Positions 15,097-25,539 of a DNA stretch of 64,000 nucleotides are shown piece after piece. The notes beneath the pieces were generated by a model. That model saw only the letters and a program-made list of their open reading frames with translations. It ran no database searches and was not told the origin of the DNA. The position numbers and the translations under genes are program-made. Each line of letters starts with the position of its first letter. Within the stretch, counting starts at the first letter, position 1. Origin of the DNA: Oxalobacteraceae bacterium AB_14 (GTDB lineage: Bacteria > Pseudomonadota > Gammaproteobacteria > Burkholderiales > Burkholderiaceae_D); the NCBI GenBank assembly GCA_000381565.1, contig KB906724.1, positions 180,045 through 244,044 on the forward strand, read 5' to 3'.

Positions 15097-17544
15097 ATGA
15101 ACGTCCACGTACCGCAGTCCGGGAAGCGCTTGCCGTCCCCGATCCAGTTGGCCATCCTCGCCCTGATGGCCGGCGCCAGCGTCACCGCCTATGCGGCCAC
15201 CCCGGCCGAAGCATCGGCCGCCGAGCAGACCATCGCCGTCGTCCCCGCCGCCGATAAAACCTCCTCGACCATCACCGAGGTGTATGTCACCGCGACCAAG
15301 CGATCCACTTCGCTGCAAAAGACCCCGGTCGCGGTGACCGCGCTGAACGCGGCGGTGCTGGACGATAACCACGTGCAGACCTTGCAGGACGTGGTCAACC
15401 TGGTGCCAGGCTTCGCCGCCACCGGCCAGGGCGACCACGGCGTGATCACCATGACCTTGCGCGGCATCGGCAACGACAGCGCCAAGACCGAATACGCCGA
15501 TCCTGAAGTGGCCAGCTTCGTCGACGGCATCTACTCGCCGCGTCCGGAAGGCGCGACCGCGCTGCTGTTCGACCTGGACGCGATCGAAGTGCTGCGCGGC
15601 CCGCAAGGCACGCTGTGGGGCCGCAACTCGACGGTCGGCGCAGTCAATATGCAGACCGTGAAGCCGGAGATCGGCAGCAGCGCCGGCAACTTCGAAGCGG
15701 GCTACGGCAGCTACGCCCGTCTGGGCGCGCGCGGCGCGGTCAACATCCCGATCAGCGACACCATGGCGATGCGCGTGGCGGTGGTGCACGAGCAGCACAA
15801 CGGCTACGTCAGCTACCAGGATGCGCCCAACCTGTCGCTCGCCGCCCAGCACACGGCGGCCGATCCGGTGATCGCCGCATGGAACACCGCGCATCCGGGC
15901 AATCCGATCGCCTTCCAGCCGATCAACACCAACCTGTACGTCAACAACAACCAGAAGTACAGCGCGCAGGACCAGAGCGCGGCGCGCCTGAGCTTCCTGT
16001 GGCAGCCGATGCCGGGCCTGAAGTGGAACGTCGCGTATGAGCACTACATGGACCGCGGCACGCCGAGCATGAACCTGATGCAGACGCCGCGCGCGGGCCA
16101 GGATTTCTGGTCGGCGCTGATCGACGTCGCGCCTAGCGTGAACCGCGATTCGCATTCGGTGCGCAGCCGCGTCGACTACGAGATCAACAAGGACGTCAGC
16201 CTGGCCTACATCGCTGGCTACTCGCGCTTCAACGGCTCGTCGACCTTCGACCAGGACGGCGGCGCGAATATCCCGACCAGCTTCACCAGCGGCGGCAGCT
16301 ACCAGGCCAACAACACCGTCTGGTCCAAGTACAGGAACTACAGCCACGAACTGGAAATCCAGTCGACCGGCAAGCGCGATGTGGACTGGCTGCTTGGCCT
16401 GTACTACGCCAATGAGGACAACGGCATCCGCTTCGACATCCCGATCATTAACGGCACCCAGCAGGGCACCGTGGGCTGGCAGGGCTCCTTCATCCAGCCC
16501 AAGGAAACCGTGGAATCGAAGTCGGTCTTCGGCCAGGCCACCTGGAACGCCAACGATGCCTTGCATGTCACCGGCGGCCTGCGCTACACCTCGGACGAGC
16601 GCAAGAACATCGGCGGCACCAACAACGGCTGGAGCAATTCGGACGCGCCGCAGATTCCTGTGAGCCCTTCGATGAATCCACTGGGCGGCGGCACCGGCTT
16701 CTCGACCTACCAGCGCAACGACGGCGTGTTCAACGACCACAAGCTGACCGGCCTGGTACGCGTGAGCTACGAGATCGACAAGCACAACATGGTCTACGCC
16801 AGCGTATCGACCGGCTACAAGTCGGGCGGTCTGCAGGATGGCGGCGTGCCATATGGTTCCGAGACGCTGACCAACTACGAAGTCGGTTCGAAGAGCACCT
16901 TCCTGGGCGGTTCGGTGCGGATGAACAATTCGGCCTACTACGAGAAGTTCAAGGGCTTCCAGTTCAGCGCACCGGTGACCTATGCGGACGGCACGCGCGG
17001 CCTGGCGACCAGCAATGCCGAAGGTGCCAAGGTCTGGGGTATCGAGACGGAAATCGCGGCGAAGATCACGCCTGTGGACCGCGTGCAGCTCACCGCCGCC
17101 TACACCAACGCCACGCTCAAGCATCTGATCGGCGGCAGTAACGACTACGTGCTGCCGGCATGCACGGCCCCTGGCATCACCAATCCGTGCCTGGACGTGA
17201 CCGGCAATACCATGCCGCACTCGCCGAAGTTCAGCGCGCAGATGATGTATCAGCACAGCTTCGCTCTGGCCAACGGCACGCTGATACCGCGCATCAGCGC
17301 ACACTACGAGACGGCCAGCTGGCTGAGCGTGTTCAATCTGGGTGAGCCGGACAAGCAGAAGTCCTACACCCGGACCGACCTTGGCCTGCGTTTCGACGCC
17401 GATTCGAAGTGGTACTTCGACGCCTACATCCGCAACGCGGAAGACGCGAAGATCAAGACCAGCGCGATGAACGCCAACGGTCCGTGGCAAGCGCAGTACC
17501 TGCCGCCACGCACCTTCGGCATCAACGTCGGCAAGTCGTTCTAA
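15097..17544 (+). CDS. TonB-dependent outer-membrane receptor
   Basis: The protein has 815 residues from the ATG at 15097, chosen for AAAAGGAGA just upstream. The signal peptide ends near AYAATPAE. A TonB-box-like TEVYVTATKR is followed by the plug domain (VAVTALNAAVLDD, LRGIGND, DGIYSPRPEG, VEVLRGPQGTLWGRN-like segment) and a beta-barrel ending in NVGKSF with a terminal Phe. It would import a large substrate across the outer membrane using TonB energy. The locus (GH1 beta-glucosidase, MFS carrier, shared operators) points to a glycoside or sugar-conjugate ligand rather than a siderophore, which is inference. Confidence 0.93.
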   Translation: MNVHVPQSGKRLPSPIQLAILALMAGASVTAYAATPAEASAAEQTIAVVPAADKTSSTITEVYVTATKRSTSLQKTPVAVTALNAAVLDDNHVQTLQDVVNLVPGFAATGQGDHGVITMTLRGIGNDSAKTEYADPEVASFVDGIYSPRPEGATALLFDLDAIEVLRGPQGTLWGRNSTVGAVNMQTVKPEIGSSAGNFEAGYGSYARLGARGAVNIPISDTMAMRVAVVHEQHNGYVSYQDAPNLSLAAQHTAADPVIAAWNTAHPGNPIAFQPINTNLYVNNNQKYSAQDQSAARLSFLWQPMPGLKWNVAYEHYMDRGTPSMNLMQTPRAGQDFWSALIDVAPSVNRDSHSVRSRVDYEINKDVSLAYIAGYSRFNGSSTFDQDGGANIPTSFTSGGSYQANNTVWSKYRNYSHELEIQSTGKRDVDWLLGLYYANEDNGIRFDIPIINGTQQGTVGWQGSFIQPKETVESKSVFGQATWNANDALHVTGGLRYTSDERKNIGGTNNGWSNSDAPQIPVSPSMNPLGGGTGFSTYQRNDGVFNDHKLTGLVRVSYEIDKHNMVYASVSTGYKSGGLQDGGVPYGSETLTNYEVGSKSTFLGGSVRMNNSAYYEKFKGFQFSAPVTYADGTRGLATSNAEGAKVWGIETEIAAKITPVDRVQLTAAYTNATLKHLIGGSNDYVLPACTAPGITNPCLDVTGNTMPHSPKFSAQMMYQHSFALANGTLIPRISAHYETASWLSVFNLGEPDKQKSYTRTDLGLRFDADSKWYFDAYIRNAEDAKIKTSAMNANGPWQAQYLPPRTFGINVGKSF

Positions 17545-17592
17545 GCAAAGAGTTTTTCATGTAGTCCCAGTGTTGTTGTAGTGGTCTTCCAG

Positions 17593-17625
17593 CCCCTCGT
17601 CCCGAAAAGGTCGAGGGGTTTTTTT
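17593..17625 (+). terminator. intrinsic terminator of the TonB receptor gene
   Basis: CCCCTCG (17593-17599) pairs with CGAGGGG (17612-17618) and is followed by seven T residues. It lies 49 bp after the receptor stop codon. Confidence 0.9.
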
Positions 17626-17630
17626 ACGCC

Positions 17631-17656
17631 GTCATTCCCGCCTGCGCGGGAATGAC
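17631..17656. repeat. REP-like palindrome
   Basis: GTCATTCCCGC and GCGGGAATGAC form an 11-bp perfect stem with loop CTGC. The same core (GTCATTCCCGC, GCGGGAA) occurs again after dnaK at 61655-61732, which indicates a dispersed repetitive extragenic palindrome family. Confidence 0.7.
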
Positions 17657-17659
17657 AAC

Positions 17660-17693
17660 AAAAAAGGGCCGGCGCTTTCTAGGCGCCGGCCCT
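17660..17693 (-). terminator. intrinsic terminator of the MFS gene
   Basis: On the minus strand AGGGCCGGCGC pairs with GCGCCGGCCCT (7-nt loop) and is followed by six T residues. It lies 22 bp after the stop of the MFS gene. Confidence 0.88.
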
Positions 17694-17714
17694 CTTGCTG
17701 ACTGTCTTGCTGCT

Positions 17715-19079
17715 TTAGTCTTTGTGGTGGAACGGTGCGTACCAGGTGACGATGAACGATGGGATCGTGGCGGCCATCACCAGCCAGAAGTAGTGCACAT
17801 AGCCTAAAGCCTGTTGCAAATGGCCGCTGACGATGCCGGTGACCATCATGCACAGGCCCATCAGGCCCGTGCCGAACGCGTAGTGCGTGGTGGTGTATTT
17901 GCCCGGCGCCAGCTGCTGCATCAGGTAGATCATGAAGCCCACCGAACCGAAACCGAAGAAGAACTTCTCGATCGCCACGCCGGCGCTGATGATCAGCAGG
18001 TCATGCGGCTGGTAGATGCTCATCAGCAGGAAGGTGAGGTTGGGGATGTTGACCGCGCAGCACAGCACGAACAAGGTCGCCGGCAGTCCGCGCCGGGCGA
18101 CGAAGATCCCGCCCAGCAGTGAGCCCAGCAGCACCGCGATCAGGCCATAGGTGCCGTAGATCAGTCCCAGCATCTCGTTCGACAATCCCAGCCCGCCCTG
18201 CGCCACCGGATCGACCATGAAGAAGGGGCCGATCTTTTCCAGCAGCCCGATGCTGAGCCGGAACAGGAAGGCAAACGACACCATCAGCCACACGTCGCGC
18301 TTCTGGAAGAAGGTGACGAAGGAATCCTTGAGGATGAAGGCCGCTTCGGCCACCGACTTCGGCGCGTTCTCCGCCTTGGCGCCGTCCGGCATCACGCGCA
18401 TGTGCCACAGCGCCGCGACGATGGTGACGGCCGCGACGATGAAGAAGATGATGCGCCACGATTCGATCCACTCCGGCCCGAACACGCCGGCCTGGTGATG
18501 GAAGTAGTGCGTGTGCAGCCAGCCGCTCAGGTACACCATGCCGCCCGAGGCGACGATGGGACCGATGTTCCAGCTCAGGCTCTGGATGCCGCAGAACAGC
18601 GACTGCGTCTTGGCGTCCAGCGAGGTGACGTACACGCCGTCGGACGCGATGTCCTGCGTGGCGCCGACCAGCGACAGCATGCCGAACATGAACACCATCA
18701 CCACCATGTAGTCCGGCAGCGACATCGCCAGCGCCACGCCGGCGAAACCGAGGCCGATGATCAGCTGCGCGCACAGCACGAAGAATTTCTTGGTGCGGTA
18801 CATTTCAACGAATGGCGCGAACAGCGGCTTGATGGTGTAGGCCAGGATCAGATAGCTGGCGTATTGCGCTGCCTGGCCGTTGTCCATGCCCAGGTTCTTG
18901 AACATGATGGAGGTGACGCTGGTGAGCATCATGTAGGTCAGCGCCATCGCGAAATAGCCGCTGGGGACCCACAACATCGGCGTGCCGCGCGCGAACATGG
19001 CGCGCAACAGCGATGGCGGTTGGCTGGCGGGGGAGGGAGCCTGCGGCTCTTGTGGCACGGCGGATGGTGCGGTTTGCAT
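17715..19079 (-). CDS. MFS transporter, AmpG/sugar-porter-like
   Basis: The protein has 454 residues from the ATG at 19079; the longer open frame upstream lacks a binding site, while GAGGACGAC precedes this ATG. A Pro/Ala-rich cytoplasmic N-terminus is followed by about 12 hydrophobic segments, with loops such as EMYRTKKF and KYTTTHYAFGTG. The overall pattern resembles AmpG-like and related MFS permeases found in TonB receptor/glycoside hydrolase loci. It probably moves the hydrolysed or imported glycoside across the inner membrane. It follows the beta-glucosidase gene on the same strand after a terminator-like hairpin. Confidence 0.82.
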   Translation of the reverse strand: MQTAPSAVPQEPQAPSPASQPPSLLRAMFARGTPMLWVPSGYFAMALTYMMLTSVTSIMFKNLGMDNGQAAQYASYLILAYTIKPLFAPFVEMYRTKKFFVLCAQLIIGLGFAGVALAMSLPDYMVVMVFMFGMLSLVGATQDIASDGVYVTSLDAKTQSLFCGIQSLSWNIGPIVASGGMVYLSGWLHTHYFHHQAGVFGPEWIESWRIIFFIVAAVTIVAALWHMRVMPDGAKAENAPKSVAEAAFILKDSFVTFFQKRDVWLMVSFAFLFRLSIGLLEKIGPFFMVDPVAQGGLGLSNEMLGLIYGTYGLIAVLLGSLLGGIFVARRGLPATLFVLCCAVNIPNLTFLLMSIYQPHDLLIISAGVAIEKFFFGFGSVGFMIYLMQQLAPGKYTTTHYAFGTGLMGLCMMVTGIVSGHLQQALGYVHYFWLVMAATIPSFIVTWYAPFHHKD

Positions 19080-19141
19080 GATGTCGTCCTCGTTATTCTC
19101 GTTGGAGTGTAAAGCATCAGGCTCTGTGGCCTGTAGAAAGG

Positions 19142-19165
19142 AAAACGCCGGCATCTGCGCCGGCG
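19142..19165 (-). terminator. terminator or attenuator between beta-glucosidase and MFS genes
   Basis: On the minus strand CGCCGGC pairs with GCCGGCG (6-nt loop) followed by TTTTCC. It comes 18 bp after the beta-glucosidase stop and 63 bp before the MFS start, so it could lower MFS expression relative to the glucosidase. Confidence 0.7.
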
Positions 19166-19182
19166 GGGTGATTACGCCTGTT

Positions 19183-20523
<1,341 letters not shown>

Positions 20524-20574
20524 GGATAGTCGTTTTGAGGATTAACAGGGTGCGAAACAGGGCATTTTGACGTT

Positions 20575-20631
20575 TGAAAACGATTTCACGCCTCCTGACT
20601 CGATTAGACCTCAAGTCAAACGGGGTGTCAA
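20575..20631 (-). promoter_or_regulatory. beta-glucosidase promoter with LacI-type operator
   Basis: On the minus strand TTGACA (20631-20626), a 17-bp spacer and TCTAAT (20608-20603) form a strong sigma-70 promoter. The palindrome TGAAAACGATTTCA (20588-20575) lies about +9 to +22 from the predicted start, a classic repressor position. It is identical to the third site of the receptor array. Confidence 0.85.
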
Positions 20632-20725
20632 TCTTTTGCTGAAATGGGGCAGTGGGGGTGATGAGGGGCGGCTGCGGGGTGACTGATATAATGCTGCCTC
20701 ATTCTTCATCGACTCACTTCATCCC

Positions 20726-21445
20726 ATGTCTTCCGATACCCCTAAAGACGGCCCAGCGCGGCCGATGCTCTACGACCCGACCGAACACCGCATCCGCAGC
20801 TTCGTCACGCGTGCAGGCCGCCTGTCGACCGCGCAGGCGCGCGCGCTGGAGGAATTGAGCCCGAAGTACATGATCGAATACGCCAAGACGCCGCTCGACT
20901 ATGAGCAGGTCTTCGGCCGCAAGGCGCCGGTGGTGCTGGAGATCGGCTTCGGCATGGGCGGCACCACGGCGCACATCGCTGGCGTGATGCCGGAGAAGGA
21001 CTTCATCGGCGTGGAAGTGCATACGCCCGGCGTGGGCAGCCTGCTCAAGCTGATCGAAGAACAGGGCCTGACCAACCTGAAGGCGATCCAGCACGACGCG
21101 GTGGAAGTGCTGAACCAGATGATTCCGGACGGTTCGCTGCACGGCGTGCATATCTACTTCCCGGACCCGTGGCACAAGGCGCGCCACAACAAGCGCCGCC
21201 TGATCCAGTCGCCGTTCGTCAAGCTGCTGGTGCAGAAGCTGGCCGTGGGCGGCTACCTGCATTGCGCCACCGACTGGGAAGACTACGCGGTGCAGATGCT
21301 GGAAGTGCTGGGCGCGGAAGAGGGCTTGCAGAACACCGCCGACGGCTACGCGCCGCAGCCGGCTTATCGTCCGCTGACCAAGTTTGAAAACCGCGGCCTG
21401 AAACTGGGCCACGGTGTGTGGGACCTGGTCTTCACCAAGAAGTAA
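20726..21445 (+). CDS. trmB: tRNA (guanine-N7-)-methyltransferase TrmB
   Basis: The protein has 239 residues. It makes m7G46 in tRNA with S-adenosylmethionine. The SAM-binding LEIGFGMGG motif is near residue 72, [13 protein letters not shown] follows, and the TrmB signature [15 protein letters not shown] lies around 145-160. A C-terminal TKFENRG block is also characteristic. The length is normal. It is a monocistronic housekeeping gene convergent with the solute-binding protein gene, whose stop follows at once. Confidence 0.96.
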   Translation: MSSDTPKDGPARPMLYDPTEHRIRSFVTRAGRLSTAQARALEELSPKYMIEYAKTPLDYEQVFGRKAPVVLEIGFGMGGTTAHIAGVMPEKDFIGVEVHTPGVGSLLKLIEEQGLTNLKAIQHDAVEVLNQMIPDGSLHGVHIYFPDPWHKARHNKRRLIQSPFVKLLVQKLAVGGYLHCATDWEDYAVQMLEVLGAEEGLQNTADGYAPQPAYRPLTKFENRGLKLGHGVWDLVFTKK

Positions 21446-22168
21446 TTATTTGCGCAGCCGGACGATGGCGGCGTTCAAGCGCGTGAACGTCTCGTCCGGC
21501 ACCGACTTGCTGCACCACAGGCGACGCTCGTAGCCTTTGTACAGGTCGGAGAAGTAGATGCGCTTGTAGTACGAGGCCGGATAGCCCGAGGCCTTGATCG
21601 CTTCGTCCAACTCCTCCTCCGTGATGAAGAAGTAGTCGATGCTGTGCCGGCGCAGCATGTCCAGCAGCTGCCGGGTGTCCGCCGCGCTGGGGATGGTCGG
21701 CGTCTTGTAGCGCAGCAGGCCGCGCTCGATCACCACGCCGTAGGACACGCCCCGGTTCACCACCACGCGCAGCTGCTTGTCGGTCAGCGTATCCTTCAGC
21801 GGTTCCTCGTCATGCATGGCGGGATTGCCGCTCCAGGTCAGCGCGAACGGGCGCTTGTCCTCATACAGCATTTCCGAGAATTTTCCGACGCGTTCGCGCT
21901 CCGGCGTTTGCAACCAGCCCAGCATGCAGGCGGGTTCCTGCAAGGCCGCCTGCATCAGCACCAACTGCTGCTTGGCCGGCGTCTGGCGCACGACAAACGG
22001 GATGCCGGCGGCGGTGAGCGCGGCGATGGCAGGCGTGGCGGCGTGGCCCGTCAGCACGCCGCGCGAGTCGGCATATTGCAGCGGTGGGCTTTGCGTGTAG
22101 TGAAGTACCAGCGGCTGGGCCGAGGCGGCGCCCGCCGCCATCAGCAGGGACAGGGCAAACACCTTCAT
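21446..22168 (-). CDS. orphan periplasmic solute-binding protein (SBP_bac_3-like)
   Basis: The protein has 240 residues from the ATG at 22168, chosen because a signal peptide (residues 1-17, ending ASA) then leads. The mature part resembles family-3 amino-acid-type binding proteins: YTQSPPLQYAD, RGVLTGHAA, GWLQTPERE and LRVVVNRGVSYG. No ABC permease or ATPase gene is adjacent, so it may be a sensor or scavenging protein. The start overlaps the preceding gene's stop by one base (TGATG), which implies coupling to the HIRAN-like gene. Confidence 0.7.
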   Translation of the reverse strand: MKVFALSLLMAAGAASAQPLVLHYTQSPPLQYADSRGVLTGHAATPAIAALTAAGIPFVVRQTPAKQQLVLMQAALQEPACMLGWLQTPERERVGKFSEMLYEDKRPFALTWSGNPAMHDEEPLKDTLTDKQLRVVVNRGVSYGVVIERGLLRYKTPTIPSAADTRQLLDMLRRHSIDYFFITEEELDEAIKASGYPASYYKRIYFSDLYKGYERRLWCSKSVPDETFTRLNAAIVRLRK

Positions 22169-22677
22169 CACTTTTCCAGCTGCTCGATATCCAGCACCAC
22201 GACATAGGCCAGGTGGCCGCTCTGCCACACGCCGCCGCCGCGCACCTGGGCGTCGCAGCTGGTGACCTGGCCTTCGATGTCCTTGTGCTTGAGCAGCGCG
22301 CGCAAGGTCAGCGAGGCCTTGGGCGACAGGTAGCCCGTCATGCGGCCGTTGAGGAAGACTGCGACGGCCGCGCTCTCGTAGGGATTGACATCGTCCGGCA
22401 CCAGCGTGGCCAGGTAGGGCGTTGCGGCGGGCGCGTCGCCATGGTCGCCGGCCAGCGCCTTGAGCGTGGCCTGGTAGCGCGATTCGTTGACCACTTCGAC
22501 CAGGAAGCGGCCGTCGTCGGACCAGTGCAGGGCGGGAGCGACGTCGGGCAGCTGCGGTTCATACGGCGTGGCGGGGCGCGCCGGCAGCGGCATCGGCTTG
22601 GCCGGATTGGTCTTGATGATCGCGTAGACCACCAGGCCGGTGACGGCGATGATCAGCAGGGAGATGGCGAGTTCCAT
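22168..22677 (-). CDS. membrane-anchored HIRAN-like domain protein
   Basis: The protein has 169 residues. One N-terminal membrane segment (residues 2-21) is followed by a Pro-rich linker to residue 45. The globular part has FLVEVVNESRYQATL, a gap, LVPDDVNPYESAAVAVFLNG, then GYLSPKASL. The pattern of a strand, N-P-Y-(E/D)-x-x-A-V-A-V and a following GYL is what HIRAN domains look like. HIRAN domains usually bind DNA 3-prime ends inside helicases, so a membrane-tethered copy is unusual. It is coupled to the solute-binding gene downstream. The domain call is by eye. Confidence 0.6.
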   Translation of the reverse strand: MELAISLLIIAVTGLVVYAIIKTNPAKPMPLPARPATPYEPQLPDVAPALHWSDDGRFLVEVVNESRYQATLKALAGDHGDAPAATPYLATLVPDDVNPYESAAVAVFLNGRMTGYLSPKASLTLRALLKHKDIEGQVTSCDAQVRGGGVWQSGHLAYVVVLDIEQLEK

Positions 22678-22707
22678 GGCGTGCCCGTTTATCTAAAGGC
22701 CGACATC

Positions 22708-24489
22708 TTAACGCATGCCCTTGGCCTGATACACAATTTTGCCGCCCACCATAGTCTGCAGCACCTTGATGTTGGCGATGTCCTCGGCCGGAACGGTGAA
22801 GAAATTCCGGTCCAAAACGATCATGTCGGCCAGCTTGCCCGGCTCCAGCGATCCGGTCAGCGCTTCCTGGCGCAGCGTGTAGGCGGCGTTGAGCGTAATG
22901 GCGCGCAGCACGGCGGCGCGCGGCATGCCGGGCTGCGGTCCCAGTGTCCCCGCGTATTCCTTGCCGGCGTCCGGCGCGGCGGTGCGGGTTACGCCGACTT
23001 TCAAGGCGAACCATTCGTCGAGCGGATCGACCGGCCAGTCGCTGCCATAGGCGATGCGGGCGCCGGCGTTCAGCAGCAGCGCCTGCGGTTCGACGATGGC
23101 GTAGCGCTGGGGGCCCATGTAGTCCTGCAGCGCGCCCACGGTGTCGGGCGCCGGTTTCCCCCATTGGAAGGACAGCACCGGCGTCACATCCAGGCTGGCG
23201 AAGCGCGGGTAGTCGGCCGGGGCGACGATTTCGTCGTGCGCCAGCGCAGGGCGGATGTCCTTGCCGGCGGGCGTGGAGCGCAGGTATTCGATGGCGTCCA
23301 GCGATTCGCGCACGGCGCGGTCGCCGTCGACGTGGATGTGCGGATCGATGCGGGCCTTGGCCAGTTCCGTCAACGTGGACTTCAACGCTTCGGGCGTGAA
23401 GTAGCTGGCCGGTCCGGTGCTGGCGCCGGGCTGCCAGTCCGGCTTGTCCGCCGTGCCCTTGTTGACCAGGTAGGGCGCCAGCATGGCGCCGGTGAAGGCC
23501 GGCGCCGAGATCACGCCGTCCATGAACAGTTTGGCGTGGCGTACCTGCATCGATGGCGCGGCGGTGGTCGGCCCCTGGTCGAACTGCTTCTGCTGCTTGA
23601 GCAGTTCGGCCACCGCGCTTTGCGGCGTGGCGCCTTTATCGAGGTCGATCAGCACCGCGAAGTGCGCGCGCGCCGTCAGCTTGCCCTGCTTGTGCAGGTC
23701 GGCGAAGGCGGTCATGGTTTCGGGATCGGTGTAGGCGTCGAGGAAGCTGGTGATGCCCTGCTTGCGCATCGCCGCCAGCGCGGCCTTGGAGGCGGCCAGG
23801 TTTTCGGCCACCGTCAACGGCGGCAGCAGGTTCATCGCCATGTCCTGCGCGGCGTCTTCCAGCATGCCGGTGGCGTCGCCCTTGGCGTCGCGGGTGATCT
23901 TGCCGCCGGCGGGATCGGGCGTGTCGCGTTTGATGCCGGCCAGTTGCACCGCTTTTGAATTGAGCAGCGCCGAGTGGCCGAAGGAAGAGCGCACGATGAC
24001 GGGACGTTCGGTCTTCAGCGCGTCGAGCGTGGCGGCGGTGGTTTCCACGCCGTCCGGCAGCATCCCTTGCTGGAACCAGTTGACCACCACCAGCCAGCGG
24101 CCGGCGCCGGACTTCTTGTCCTTGTCCAGGCAGGCCTGGATGCGCGACTGGAACTGGGCGACCGTCAGCGCGGCGTAATCGAGGCTGCAATTGAGCAGGC
24201 GGCTGCCGCCCGATTGCGGGTGCATATGGCCGTCGACCAGGCCGGGCATCAGCATGCGGCCGTGCAGGTCGATGACCTTGGTCTTCTTGCCGGCCAGCGG
24301 CTTGGCGCCGGCGTTGTCGCCGACGTAGACGATGCGGCCGGCGCGCACGGCCAGCGCCTGCTGCACGCTGTCCCTGGCGTCGACGGTGTAGATGTAGCCG
24401 TTGCGGTAGATGGTGTCGGCCGGCGCATCGGCGGCCATTGCCTCCGATGTCGCCATTGCCAGCGTGAGTGCAGCGACGTATCTGTTCAT
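22708..24489 (-). CDS. exported metal-dependent amidohydrolase (YtcJ/NfdA-like)
   Basis: The protein has 593 residues. A signal peptide (residues 1-19, ending AMA) precedes an amidohydrolase-3 fold. DGHMHP provides the first metal ligands after MPGLVDG; HIHVDGDRAVRESLDAIEYL and HDEIVAPADYPRF contribute further His residues, and AYGSDWPVDPLDEW is the late conserved Asp block. The pattern is that of YtcJ-like N-acyl or formamide hydrolases. Its substrate cannot be read from the sequence. Flanking genes are a HIRAN-like protein and a DMT transporter on the same strand. Confidence 0.85.
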   Translation of the reverse strand: MNRYVAALTLAMATSEAMAADAPADTIYRNGYIYTVDARDSVQQALAVRAGRIVYVGDNAGAKPLAGKKTKVIDLHGRMLMPGLVDGHMHPQSGGSRLLNCSLDYAALTVAQFQSRIQACLDKDKKSGAGRWLVVVNWFQQGMLPDGVETTAATLDALKTERPVIVRSSFGHSALLNSKAVQLAGIKRDTPDPAGGKITRDAKGDATGMLEDAAQDMAMNLLPPLTVAENLAASKAALAAMRKQGITSFLDAYTDPETMTAFADLHKQGKLTARAHFAVLIDLDKGATPQSAVAELLKQQKQFDQGPTTAAPSMQVRHAKLFMDGVISAPAFTGAMLAPYLVNKGTADKPDWQPGASTGPASYFTPEALKSTLTELAKARIDPHIHVDGDRAVRESLDAIEYLRSTPAGKDIRPALAHDEIVAPADYPRFASLDVTPVLSFQWGKPAPDTVGALQDYMGPQRYAIVEPQALLLNAGARIAYGSDWPVDPLDEWFALKVGVTRTAAPDAGKEYAGTLGPQPGMPRAAVLRAITLNAAYTLRQEALTGSLEPGKLADMIVLDRNFFTVPAEDIANIKVLQTMVGGKIVYQAKGMR

Positions 24490-24518
24490 GGGTTTCCCTG
24501 TGGTATGCGGCTCACATC

Positions 24519-25415
24519 TTAAGCGGCTCCCATCGCTTTGCTGCGCGGGGCCAGCGGCAGGAACGCCAGCAGATTCCCCGCCAGGACCAGCGCCAGCCCG
24601 GCCAGTGCCGTCGGCGTCCAGTGGTAGCCTTCATAGATGGTTGAAATGGTCAGTGCCACGATGGGGAATAATACCGTGGAATAGGCCGCGCGGTCCGGTC
24701 CTATGCGGCCGACCAGCAACAGGTAGGCGGTGAAGCCGATCACCGAACCGGGTATCGCCAGATACAGCAGCGCGCCGACGTAGCGCGTGCTCGGCTCCAG
24801 CGCGAACGGCATGCCCAGCGCCAGCGCCGCCACGCCCAGCGTGGTGGAGCCGATCAGCATGGCCCAGGTGTTGGTCAGCCACGGCGTCAGGCCCAGCGAC
24901 TGCATGCGGCTCGACAGCAGGTTCCCGCAGGAGAAGCACAGCGTGCCGCCCAGGGTCAGCGCGAGGCCCATCATCACCTTGCTGTCGTTCCAGTGGCCGG
25001 CCATCTGCGGCGCAAACAACAGCACGATGCCGGTCAGGCCGAGCAGGGCGCCCAGCATCACCTGCCGGCGTATCGGCCGGCCGAGGAAGATGCGGCCGTT
25101 GATGGCGTTCCAGATCGGCGCGGTGGAGAACACCACGGCTTCCAGGCCGCTGGTGATCCACTGGCTGGCGTAGTAAAAGCACAGGAAATTCAGGCAAAAC
25201 AGCGCCAGCCCCTGGGCGAACAGGTAGCGCCACGCCTGGCGCGGCGGCCACCACGGCTTGCGGGTGATGAGCAAGAATGCCATCAGCACGGCGGCGGCCA
25301 GCCAGAAGCGGTAGGCGATCGAGACCGGCGCCGGCACCACGCCAAGCTGGAAGGTGATGGCGATCCAGGTGGTTCCCCAGATCAGGACAGTGAGCAGGTA
25401 AAGGAAGATATTCAT
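24519..25415 (-). CDS. DMT-superfamily (EamA) transporter
   Basis: The protein has 298 residues from the ATG at 25415. Ten hydrophobic segments form two EamA repeats: the first starts FLYLLTVLIWGTTWIAI and the second LALTLGGTLCFSCGN. Proteins of this type export amino acids or metabolites. It is divergent from an AraC-family regulator, which probably controls it. No substrate can be inferred. Confidence 0.88.
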   Translation of the reverse strand: MNIFLYLLTVLIWGTTWIAITFQLGVVPAPVSIAYRFWLAAAVLMAFLLITRKPWWPPRQAWRYLFAQGLALFCLNFLCFYYASQWITSGLEAVVFSTAPIWNAINGRIFLGRPIRRQVMLGALLGLTGIVLLFAPQMAGHWNDSKVMMGLALTLGGTLCFSCGNLLSSRMQSLGLTPWLTNTWAMLIGSTTLGVAALALGMPFALEPSTRYVGALLYLAIPGSVIGFTAYLLLVGRIGPDRAAYSTVLFPIVALTISTIYEGYHWTPTALAGLALVLAGNLLAFLPLAPRSKAMGAA

Positions 25416-25509
25416 GCCGCCAGCATGGCGGGTGCGCGCGGGCGGCGCTTGTCTGGAATTGCGCATTTCGGCCGGCCGCCAGCGGGGAGGGCGCGCGCCG
25501 TGCTAGACT

Positions 25510-25529
25510 TTCAGTCAACTCTTACTGAA
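25510..25529 (+). promoter_or_regulatory. inverted repeat in the EamA/AraC divergent region
   Basis: TTCAGT-N8-ACTGAA ends 10 bp before the GTG start of the AraC-family gene. The position suggests an autoregulatory binding site, but there is only one copy in the window and no other support. Confidence 0.35.
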
Positions 25530-25539
25530 TGTCCGCGCC

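Noticed and set aside
14961-15257. plus-strand frame starting MKSISQITKSFSV with a 7-residue period
   Set aside because: The period is simply the 21-bp operator spacing, and a similar repeat appears on the other strand. The frame later runs out of phase into the receptor gene.
15079-17490. 803-codon open frame on the minus strand opposite the TonB receptor
   Set aside because: It is a shadow of high-GC codon bias. Its protein is rich in Arg, His, Val and Gly with no motifs, while the plus frame is a complete receptor.
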